64,000 bases of DNA from Ciona savignyi (taxonomy: Eukaryota > Chordata > Ascidiacea > Phlebobranchia > Cionidae), in the NCBI GenBank assembly GCA_000149265.1, contig CH003126.1:640525-704524 (forward strand), written 5' to 3'. Below are positions 22,012 to 34,000 of this stretch, piece by piece. The first letter of the stretch is position 1, and each line of letters starts with the position of its first letter. The notes below the pieces were generated by a model. It was not told where the DNA came from. It searched no databases and was given only the letters and a program-made list of their open reading frames with translations. A program made the position numbers and the translations under genes.

Positions 22012-25000
22012 GCAGTTAAGGAATATATATATATATATATACGCACATGGAATACAAGACTACGCACATGACGACCATTTTAAATGATATTGAAGCATTC
22101 TGTTATTGTTATATGCAATGTGTTTTTCTATCACTTGAATATTTTCAATGTATTTAAGTACCATATTAATGTTAGGGTTTTCTTTTTGTTGACGTGATCT
22201 ATAAATAATAAAACGAGCACATAACAACACCATATTAATTAATTTTTCATTTTCAGGGAAATTGGTCCCGAACAGTTTAGCGGCATTATTAATAATAAAA
22301 GGCACTCGAAATTTTGCACAAATCCATGAGTTTACATTTTCCCAGAACGTTTGCACTTGAGCACAATCGCAAAACATATGTAATGGGGTTTCCAGTTCGT
22401 GGTTGCAAAACGTGCAACGGTCAGATTCTGTTAAGCCAAATGCAAATAGGGCGTCATTCGTTACAATCGCTCGAAGATTTATTTTAATTTGAAAGGATTG
22501 CAGTTTTGTTTCTGTGGTGCATGTGAAGTTCCTTGTGTAGATATCGATCCACTCTTCCTTCGATATAATCTCGCCGTTTAATTCTTTTGTCCACCGCACT
22601 TGTTGTTTATATGGTTCTTTTAAATTTTCTTTGCAGCAGTACTTGTAGATCGCCTGTGTCGTTCTTCCGTGTTGTTTGAGGTGATCTTCCAGAATTTCTT
22701 GGTAATCCGCGGGTATCATATCCGGGTCGTTTGGTATTTGATTCCATGAGTCAGGTAGGGCTGCGAGTAAACAGTTATATTTTTCAAAACCTTGTCTGCT
22801 TGCTTGTACATGATACGTGTCACAAAGATCGTCGTAGCGAAAAAATTTTCCGTTTTTTTTCCAGAAGTTGGTGATAATTCCAGATGCCTGCTTCTACCAA
22901 CTCAGAAGTAAGAAGGGCTTTCCGTCGAAACTTGACATGTTTGTTCAGCCATAACGGCGCGCTCAGAATGCTTGAGTCGTTAAGACTTGCCCTGCAAAAT
23001 ATCCTAAATGAATTTAAACTCGTTAGCAATGATCGAATATGTATGTAGTGTTTTATAACACTATCTTTTGTTGGAAGATTTGAGCGGATTGCACATATCA
23101 AGGTGTTAAGCGATATGGACTCCAGTTCCAATGTTTTCCATGGCGACTTGTAGTTGCAATCGAACAGTTTGAACATCCATTTGGAGCGCAAGGCAGTAAA
23201 ATAGCAGTCAATATCGATCATGTTGATGCCACCTTGGGTTATTCCGCAGCACAAAGTTTGTCTGCTCACTCTTTCCCATTTTGACCCCCATATAAACTTA
23301 AACATAATCCTTTTTATACTAGTTAAGAACGACTTGGGAATCTGCACGGGTAGAACGCTTAGTTTGTACAACAGTGTCGGAATCACAAGAGATTTTAGTA
23401 TAGTAACTTTCCCGAGCAAACTTAGTCCCCTGGAGGACCATATATTTGTAATCGTTGATAATTTGAGTTCCGCGTTTTTAAAATTAAGTTCAAAAGTTTT
23501 TCGGCTGTTTGGGTTAACTGGGACTAAAACTCCCAGATATTTAAGTGTTTCTGTAGTCCATTTTAGTCCATACTGGTGTGAAGTAGTACGCATGGATTTC
23601 AGTTTTGGGCCCAAGTCGAAGGCGCTTGACTTTGCCCGGTTCACTTTACAGCCGGATACAACTCCAAAAGCTTCAACTTCTTTAAGTAAGGCAATCAAAC
23701 TTGATTCGTTGCCATTTAAAAAGCAAAGGGTGTCGTCTGCAAACATCGAGAGTTTAAACTCGTTGTCCCCCACTGATATTCCTCCCACAGCAGGGTTCTT
23801 GCGTATAGCTTGAGCAAAACATTCCATACCTAGGATAAAAAGTGTTGGCGATAGCGGGTCTCCTTGTCTCACGCCTCTCTGTATTTTAAAGGCGGGTGAA
23901 ATAAAATTGTTGTTGATTAGGAAGCCTTGCGGATCTGTGTAAAGAACTTTGACCCATTTTATTAGGGATTTTCCAAATCCATACGATTCCAATGCTTTAA
24001 AAATAAAATTCCAACTTAGCGTGTCAAATGCCTTGAATATATCCAATGAGATCACAGTGCCAGGAATATTGTTGTTTTCGGCATAGTCTATCACATCAAA
24101 TAGTAACCGTATGTTGTCACCTATATAACGACCTTTTATAAATCCGTTTTGGTCGGTGCTGATTATTTCCGGAAGAACGGTTTTAATTCTCATGTTTATT
24201 ATTTTTGATATTATTTTGTAGTCCGTGTTTAAAAGTGTTATTGGGCGGTGATTTTCTATCCGATCGGGGTCTTTTCCAGGTTTGGGAATAAGTGTAATTA
24301 TCCCGCTTTTCTGTGTGCTACTTAAGCATCCAGTTCTGAATGCATAGTTTGCCGACTTTATAAAAGCATTCTTGATTTCTTTCCAGAATGTAATATAAAA
24401 GCCAGGTGGGAATCCATCAGGTCCAGGTGATTTATTTTGCTTGAGCTGCCTGATAACACATTCACATTCAGCTTCTGTTATTTTGTCCTCCGTATACGCC
24501 TCTTGTGCTTCTTCACATGTGCAAATACTTGCAGAGCCACCGGCCGATCCCTGCGCGAGCAACCCATGTGCCTCACGGTCCACTTGCGATACAAAGACGG
24601 GCGATGACGGGGAACTAACGTTCGAATGTATTTGTCGTGATGGCTTCACGGGTATGCTGGTGTATTGAACCGTAATAACATTATAGCCATATTGGAAATC
24701 AAGCAGTAACTTTATTATTGGTGCAAACGAAACATTACTGCGATATTGTGAGGAACGAAACGGTATTGCCACATTCGTTTAAAGGATGATTGGTCAACAT
24801 AATAAAAATCAAACAAGATGCATTGCTGCACAATAGTATAATTTTATTTAAAATTGGATTTATATTGATGTTTATTCAGGTACATGGGGAAACGCAAGGG
24901 GCGTTATTAAATCATTTGATTACCTCGCGAATTTCTTACGTGTAATCGTTAGATGACTAAACGCCCATACCGTCGGGTTAGAGGAGACGTCCGCTGGGTT

Positions 25001-28000
25001 CAGGCGATGTCTAGTGACTTGCCACCAGTTTCGAGTCTGCAACCCTTTGGCCAAAAGGCGACGCACTACCGACCAAACTTATCGTTCGGACATTTATTTT
25101 GTTAAAAGTAGTGGCCAAATTGTCAAAGCGACCAATACATGGACCGACTACAATACAAAAACGGTCCGATTAACCATCTCATCATGGGTTCGAAACTTGG
25201 CTCGGTTAAAAAAATATTAAAAGTACACTTCCTTTAAATTTAATAAATTAGCTCACAAAGTGTGATCGTACACCAGGTATCACTTGCAATGAAGAAGTAG
25301 ATGAATGCGACAGTGATCCTTGTCTTAATGGCGGAATGTGTGTCGATTACATCAACTCGTTCGAGTGCGCCTGTTCTGCTGGTTGGGAGGGAGATCTATG
25401 CGAAGATGGTAAATGCAATCTACTGGAATGACAGAAAAATCAACGTGTTGAAATTATTTTTGTAGTGTTATGTTGGGTTTGCGGGGAAAATATTAATGGT
25501 TTCTAAGTTTTTTTTTAATGGGGTTATAATTTGTGATGCTATAAACGTAAATTTGTTATTAAACATAAGATTCTTTATTTTAAACAAAATTACACTAAAC
25601 TGTCGTGTACGTTTTAATCTGTAATCTTTTATATGTCGATTATATCCACAGTTGAAAACGGTTGTTCGTCCGGACCTTGTAACGAGAACGAAAATTGCAA
25701 CTCGACAGATAATAACGGCGGATACAGGTGAGAAAAAGCAGTTTCTAAACCTACTATTGGACCAGTTTTGCTTAACAGCATCGTCAGTGCCTATTTAAAC
25801 AGAATTTGAACAGCCAATGTGCGACCGCTTAGCTTGGTGGGTTGGTGCGTTGCCTTTAAGCCGAAGGGTTGCAGGTTTGAAACTGGTCGATAGCAAGTCG
25901 GTTGTGTCCTTGAGCAAGGCACCTTAAGCGACATTGCCTGAACCATAACATACTGTAATAACGCGCCATTTTAAATCATTAGTTCAAGCAAAAAGAAATA
26001 GAAAAAACGCTACTTTTGAGTTTTCCCATTCACCGGGATAAGCATAAATATATCCTGTCCCGTGCACAGCATTTTCATTTGATCGCAGATGTACATGTAA
26101 GGCTGGGTGGACTGGCGACAACTGCAGAATGGATTTAGATGAATGTTCGCTTTCGCCCTGCTTACACGGGGGAGCTTGCCAACAAAGCGATGAGATCAAC
26201 GAATATGATTGCACATGCATTAGAGGTTACACGGGAAAGAATTGCGAAATCGGTAAGATTCATTTAAATATAGGATGTGATCACAATAGTAATCGTCACA
26301 TTGTGTGTCCACCGTCATGTTACCGGAGCTATTGCGGTGTATTGTACATTGATATACATCAATACTTTTTAAGTTAGAATCGTTAATCCACTGGATCGGG
26401 CGATCTTGTCAAACCACCTTATAGTCACATTGTGTATAGCGTCATGTTATCGGAGCTATTAAAGTGTATTGTACAGTGGTAATACGTCGCTACTATTTAA
26501 GTTCAACCCGTTACTCTCCTCGATTGCGGACGTACATAAAGTACCTTTTCCATGCACGAAACCGACTAGGTAATCAGACACCTACCCGCTGGTTTCAATC
26601 CCACAACCCTTCGGCTGCTTGCAGACGTGCAAAATCCCTCTTGTCGACTGAGCTAACCGGCCATGCATATAGTCCACAAAAATGTACGTCAAATTAAACA
26701 CAAACTGTAATAAACACCGAATGCACTACGAAGAATTTTCGTTTTGTATTTCAGCTTACAGATTTTGCCAATGATATGGCATCACAACAGAATTTTCAAA
26801 TCAAATCTTCTATTTTGTTAAACTCCCGTTGTTTTGTTAATACTGAATTATGAAGCTGATTTAAAATATTTTAACAACTGATTTCAAGTTACTTATAGAA
26901 ATTTGTAAAAATTAATTTCTCAAATTTCTAAACAACGAATTTGCTTCCAGTTCCACCGCAGTGTTCAAACCCGGGAATTCCCTACCTCACAAACGACACC
27001 AAGTGGTCAAATGGCGCCGTCTTGCAGTTTTCCTGTGACAACGGATACAGACTGTTGGGCTCGGAGAACTTGACATGTTTGAAAAATGAGACGTGGAATC
27101 ACGAGATGCCGGTTTGTGTCGGTGCGTTACGTTTTACGTTTACAATCCACACAGTGAATGGTTGCAATCCAGTTTCGAGCTTGCAACCCTTTGGCCAAAA
27201 GGCGACGCAATAATGAGCGATAACTGGTCGTTTCCCATCATGGGTTCGAAACTTGGCTCGGTTAAAAAAAATCTTGTTAATTTGATAAATTATCTCACAA
27301 AATAAAATAGATCATATACCAGGCGATACTTGAAATAAAGCTAATGTCGTGGACGAGTGGCCGAATGGCTAACGCGACTGATATATATATACTAAGTTGT
27401 ATATAAAAGCTGTCTTTCTGACGGGCACATTTTGGTTTCGATACTTATCACCTTTAGAGAATTCCACAAACGTGGTGGTTAAGTAGCGGAATTGTTAACG
27501 CTACCGATTCGTACCGAAAATGCCGATTTTATCATGCAAATCATCTCATATTTAACGGCGTGTCACACCTTCGGCAAAAATGGTCAAGTTGCCTAAACGG
27601 GGAAACTAAAAGAAGGGAAAGCGGGAAGGTGGGAAGGAGGGAAACTGTACACTAAAATGAAGATTAGGGCATTATATTTAGTTTTAAACATGGAGTTGGA
27701 GTTAAGGTCAGTTCTGGGGTTGAGATTAGTGCGTAGGGTAGGGTTAGAATTAATTCCCATAGTTTTAGTGAGCAGTTTCCCTGCTTTCCTCCTTTCACCT
27801 TTCCACCCTTTTAGTGTTGCCCTGCCCAAAGCCAGTGGTTTAATGGATTTAAGATTAAACAAAAACTCAAGCAATGCAAAAATTCTAGCAACACGACGAT
27901 ATACATGAGATGACCCGATGATAGTGTTATAATGCCGCTTCCGTGTGGGTTTCTACACCCTAAACATAGATATTTATTCTACGGTATCCTATCCCAAACG

Positions 28001-31000
28001 TTTACAACACACTTACCCAGTTACGAAATTATCTATGGCGCATATATGTGTTATCTACCAATCAGTCTTGATCAGAACAAGTTTTTGTCAGGGTACCCGG
28101 TAGATATATGTTTGGCCGACATACCCGAAATGTTACAACGGCCAATGCACGGGCCATTGCTGACTATTATATACGGTTCTTATATTGTCCACGTATGGTT
28201 CTTAACCGAAATGTTACAACGGCCAGTGCAGGGGCCATTGCTGCCTGTTATCTACGGTTCTTATACTGTCCACGTATGGTTCTTAACCGAAATGTTACAA
28301 CGGCCAGTGCTGCCTATTATCTACGGTTCTTGTATTTTGTCCACATATGATTCCTAGCTACGTTTAAGTAAGAATTAGCTTGTTGTTTGTTAACTATTTT
28401 ATTTACGATGCAAAAAAGGCACAAGAATAAGTAAGGTCAATAATAAATTGTACACAAGAAGAATAATAAAATTGTACACAAAAAGAAACTTTGGTGAAGG
28501 CGTGAAGCATAGAAAAAGAAACTTTGGTAACCTTAATAAGTTGCCAAAATATGGAAAGTATCATTATTTAAATGAATACGGTCCCAAATGTGTCCACTTC
28601 AACTGTGTCATCACTTGAGCTATCATCAGGTGGAGCCTGAAGTAGCATATACTTTGGGACTTTCTTGATATTTGAGACGTTGCACTTAAAGCATCCAGTT
28701 GGCTATGTGTTTGAATGGTGTTGTCTTAAACAAAGCGGCTCTTCCAGCCCTGCCTTCCTCCCAGTCACATACACCATTATGCACTTTCTTTATGTCACTT
28801 GTGATATCAGCGTACTTAGCACGTGCATGTCTTGTGCACAGCAGAACATCTCTAGATTACAAATTTATTTTAACAATTATTCTACATGCATGGTTAAGTG
28901 GTGAAGTGAACACACACAGGATATACAGGAACATGAGTGTCAGTATCCATTATAATATATATAAAGATTTAAATAGGCTAACTGTTACAAAACACAAGCG
29001 TCCGTATCTCATTATTTCTGCTTTTAGTATTAACATTGTAGTTCTAATTTCGTACCTGGTATCTTCAAATCATGTAGATGCATCTCTTTGGACAAGAAAT
29101 CTTAAATTAACGTTGCCATAACTTTAAACAGTTACACACCACACGCTACTAGTTCATATCGCAAATTTGAACTGTGAAGGCGGAAAGAAACAGATCACGT
29201 GGTGCAATACGACACAATTAAAAGCGAACGACACATTTATGCGCGGGAAAAAGTGTTGCTCAATAAGAATTTATAAAACAAAACATTATATTTCTAAAAC
29301 AATCTAATACATATAAAATGTTCACTTATTTGCTTGAATAACTGTTATACAAAAATAACACATATTTAAACAAATTGTTCTACTCTTTTCATTACGTGTT
29401 AAGTTCGGCGGACTGGTTGCTGTAGGACTGAAGCCATGAAAAGTGGGAAAATATTCAATAAATTTACCAAAATAATAAATTATTCTCCACCACAGAATGA
29501 TAATTAAATTTAAAACAAAGGTTTCTTTGGTTCTGTAATCCTGCCAACAAGACAGCAACGTATGAGTTTCAGCTGGTTTATGTCAGATCGGCCATGTGTG
29601 GCTAAATCGTTCAAACGCCACAGACAAAAAATAGACTATGTTTTTTTCTAAGGATTATCGCGAGTGGGCCATATATGTAACACCAGAGTACGGCCAGCCA
29701 TAGAATATACGAACATGACACATATATATAAGGTTGGATTATGTTTGTACGGCCATAGGTTATATAAATCAAACATATGCCGGTCGATCCTGATAACCGG
29801 CCATAGATAGTTCGAAGATACTTCGTGACTGGGTAGCGTATAACCCTACTGACACTATGTCAGACGAATGTCTAATTATCTGCTTGACACCAAATATCTG
29901 CCGTTTGCCAGTCTCATAACATATTGCACAGCCCATATAACATGTCGTATCGTGCACTCCAATTCTTAACAAGCACGTTGTGTCATTTCAGCAGATCATC
30001 TGAACAACACAGTCATGTTCATGCCCCGCCGCTTCAGTCCAGTGCTTGTAACATTCATATCGCTGAGCGTGGTACTGGCCGTGGTCAAGGTTGCGTTTGT
30101 TGCGTGGATTATTATCAAAGGGTGAGCGCTTTGTGGCATGTGGTGTGGCGGATAAGGCAGTGGTTGTGACCAGTAGGGTTGCGGGTTTAATCCTCTCCCT
30201 GTCCATTTTTGTTTATGCCAGTAGGTTGCTGGATTCGATCCCCTGCCTGGTCGCTTTTTTTGCGCAGTTATGTCGTTAGAAAAATGGTTTCATGGATGTA
30301 CCCTATATCTAGCAGATTTACATAGAGTTATCAAGAAGTTTTATTAAAACAGAACACATTGTATTAGCTTACGTAATTGACTACGGACACGAGGTAATCT
30401 AACGATGTGCGTGTTATCTATCAAAATACCTTGGTGGGTTAGTACGCCGCGCTTAACCCAAAAGGTTTGTAGCACCTGCTCGCTGGCAAGACGACTGTGT
30501 CTCTATGCAAAAACAAAAGGTATAATCTGATGATTGCTTGTGTGAAAACGATCCTTACATATTCGCGAGGTCATCTGAAGATTGTATTTTTTACTTGTGG
30601 GCACGAAATATCCTTAAAACCCTGGATAAACCATTCGATACTGCTATAGACATGAGTCTACAGCTTAGCTATATCTTTATCGATAGCTTAAAACTACAAG
30701 TGTTTTGCTAACCTTTTAATCATTCCAGACCTTGGCAATTAGGTCAAAAGTTGACAAAAGTCGTCCGATTGTCACATGTATCACTGACACCATCTATCCG
30801 GTAAAAATAGTACAAATAAGCGGACTTGCTGTACTATTCTAAATATTTTGTACTTTCAATGTACATTACACTGTGTGTGTTTATAAAACGTTTATCGGGC
30901 AAAATCAGGTGTACACATTTATATAGCGTAGTTTTTTTACGATATTATGTGCTGCATTTTTACAAAGCGAATAGATGCTTTATCTATTTTGACTACCTCA

Positions 31001-34000
31001 CAAAATGTAATACTTTTCCAACACTTGTACTTGTTTACTTTTACATAATTTCAATATTTACATGCATATATCCCAATCTTCATTACCGTTCAATTTAGAT
31101 TACAAATCATTTTAAGACGTATTCACCTAACTACAGCAAAATTCGGTCATAACACAATACTAAAAATATACACAACACACTGCAATAGCTTCGGTAACCC
31201 GACAGTGGGCGCGAGGTAATCTGACGATGGCCCCTGTGTTACCCCCTTTTGTTTTCCCATCCAAATGGATAACACATTGTTATCATATCCTATCCATTCC
31301 CAACACGCACGCACCATCATTGCGCGATGCACATACAATGCTGGCATGCAATTGCTTCACCACAATAATATCCGCTGTGACGTCACCATTCCATACTTAC
31401 GACTACCTCAAACGAAAGCTTTACTAGAGCTGGAATTTTAATCATAGAACACTAACTTATACTTAGAATATAAGTTAGTATTCTATGCTACAATGTATAT
31501 ACATATTTATATATGACCGCGTGTTTTGCTATTATTGTTAATATTTTGATAAAGGTCAAATAAAAGCATAACTTAATTATTGTGGATTGAACACATTTTA
31601 GACTAAAAACACAGCAGCCTAAAAGATGAAATCAAAATTACCCATTCTGTAATAAAATCATTTATTATCATATCTTAACCGTCAAAACAAAATCGCAATA
31701 GAAAAGGAATTATTTCAGTAAATTTCGGCTTGAAGACATAGCGCGTACAAAACCGGCTTCTTAAAGATAAATTAAATTTGCCGTTAAAGGTTAATCGCAT
31801 TCAGATTCTCTCAAGGCAATATACTGATTATGCCTAAGCCCCGCGTAGCCACGTATGCTACCTTTTTCCTGCAACGGTCCAGCTATCTATAGTAGACAGA
31901 CAACATAAGTTAAAAAAGGGAAGTTAAGCAAAGCGACTAGAGTTGTTTTAGTCATATCTATGTTTTTCAGTGAAATTGGCTAATTATGAAGTATTGTGAA
32001 AGTCTCTGAACTGTTTGTACTAAGGCTTTTCATGGAAACGATTAAAAAGAACGAAGAATAGTTCAAGGCCCAGTTAAATCGTGATTTATGCTCTGTTAAA
32101 CCAAGCCTGAGGCAAGCGCTAGCGTAACGATGTTCATTTCGAGCTCTGCGCAGTGGCTTTCGAAAACTTTTGACGTCAAGTCGTGACGTATTGAATGAGT
32201 GAACCGCTCTGGCCGGCAATTGATAATAAACAGCTCCTTGCTACATGGTTAAATGCGTCGATAAGGGTAGTAGACCGTGCTGTATAGTTCCCACATTGTT
32301 TATAGTAAGGAGAGCTAGCTTTCGAAATGCTTTTAGCGGGATACCTAAAGCAAGGTATAATAACGTTCCCTATTATAGAGAGTATTGCCTACAGGTTATT
32401 CGAGCGGTGAACAGCACAAAATGTCAGGTACAAATATAGCATAAAACAGCAACGCCAGTCGTTCTCAGAACAGTGTTTTATTGTGCTGGTCTATTGTTAG
32501 AAAGCGGGGGAAACGTGGCACGTGGTATAGCAGTCCACGAGCCGTGTGTTTTGTGTTTTAACAAGTGGTTATTTGAACCGCATTGAACGCTCTTATTGCT
32601 ACAGGTCGATAACTGTTTGTAACTCCCAGCGGATCACGCAGTTGCGGAATATATCTAGTTAATGTAAATCAAAACAAGTGTCGGCATCAGGTGCATTCGA
32701 TACGCGGAATTGTGTGTTCGGAGCGATTTACAAAACAGGAAAACAAACCAGTCACAGTTTTAAGGCTTGTAAAACATCTTTAAATATACATAGAATTACA
32801 ACTGACGTTTAGGGACAATTTACTCAATGACTGCGTGCGTGTCCTTTGCCGTCCTTTCCCGTAACGTTTAATTTACATAAATTAATAATTAATTTTGTGA
32901 AAGAAATAAACAAACATCATTATCACTACTATTGCGGTTAGTGCTGCCGCTTCTGCGCCTTCGAAGAGGTATAACATACGTGTGTTGTGTTTGCAGGCCT
33001 ACACTGTACGACATGTAGTGAGGGTGGGGGTACCACTAAGTCGTAATGTTAATAGCTTGTAAATTAGCATAATAATAATAAAGTTAGAGTTGGCGGTTCA
33101 GTGTTAAATTTGCCGTAACTTGCAGGCGTCGTATTAAGGTATTGAATAAAGCGCAAATATTGACCTAGGAGTAGCCCAGTGTCATGACTCACAGTAAGTC
33201 AATGGTAAGGTAAAGAAACAGCCCTGTCGAAAAAATCAATGGGATACGGCTAACTTACTGCAAAGTGCAGACAATAATGAACTAAAAATGTATACAACTT
33301 TAAAATGAGCTGAACTTAAAAAAAATTAGCTGGAAATGATTAGAATTTCCTCGTAATGTGCGACTGCGAATGCATATATCATCCATTAGACATGCATTAT
33401 TTCACCATCACGAAAATTGACTGATCGCTTTAAATATTGAGTTAAACGAAAAAAGAGTCTACACTTTTATACAGGGTTTATTAAGACAAAATCAAAATTG
33501 CGAGTTCAATTATAGGTTAAATACTTTTTACAGTCGTGGCAAGTTTCTGTATTCGTGAAATCAAGTTTGAACTTCTTTTGTTATCAGGTCACGCACCGGT
33601 GCGTTGGATTAGGCTTGAAATGTAGCGGCAGTTATTACAGCCTCTCACGTCGCTTGTCATTCATGGCTTCTTCACACGCTTGTGTATGGGTTGGCAGTGT
33701 GTGTCTTGTGTACAGCCATATCATCGTACTGCTCATAACTTTGTTTGCTTTGCTGCTTGCATGCAGAACATGTAGGAAAAGGCGGCAATCTAGGTAAGTA
33801 CAATTCACACTGTATTGCTGTTGTAAATCAGCGCTGCGTGTCAAAAACTACGACGATTAGCTTGTTGAGTTAGTGCGGCGCCTTACAGCTGAAGAGTGGG
33901 TGGTTCGAAACTGGTCACTAGCTAGTCGTTTGTATCGCTTGGTAAAGCACTTATCGGACATTGCCCGAACTCAGACTATACCAAAATTGACAAAACGTCT

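Larger units (their letters stand above)
21976..24489 (-). mobile_element. 5'-truncated LINE with 15-bp TSD and poly(A) tail
   Basis: A non-LTR retrotransposon lies antisense to the host gene in the intron between EGF2 and EGF3. Its 3' end, at the left, is a homopolymer: the T-run 21,974-22,010 on the plus strand, equal to a poly(A) tail. A short (TA)n stretch lies near 22,022-22,042. The element keeps reverse transcriptase (SLDIFKAFD and FADD motifs) and a C-terminal Cys/His zinc-finger-like motif, but the endonuclease region is absent because of 5' truncation. Identical 15-bp duplications flank it, the signature of target-primed reverse transcription, and they define both ends to the base. 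Closest type by motif is L1/Tx1-like; family not determined. Confidence 0.92.

Noticed and set aside
23220-23813. 197-codon plus-strand frame
   Set aside because: It is the antisense shadow of the LINE reverse transcriptase and has no domain pattern of its own.
24490-24772. First 94 codons of the minus-strand reverse transcriptase frame
   Set aside because: They are antisense of the target-site duplication, EGF3 exon and intron, outside the LINE as defined by its duplication.
27932-28357. 141- and 80-codon frames
   Set aside because: They arise from the 84-bp tandem repeat, whose period is a multiple of three; two frames are open together.
28665-29121. 140-codon plus-strand frame at 28,699
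   Set aside because: No domain pattern, unusual composition, and it overlaps a possible decayed minus-strand fragment.
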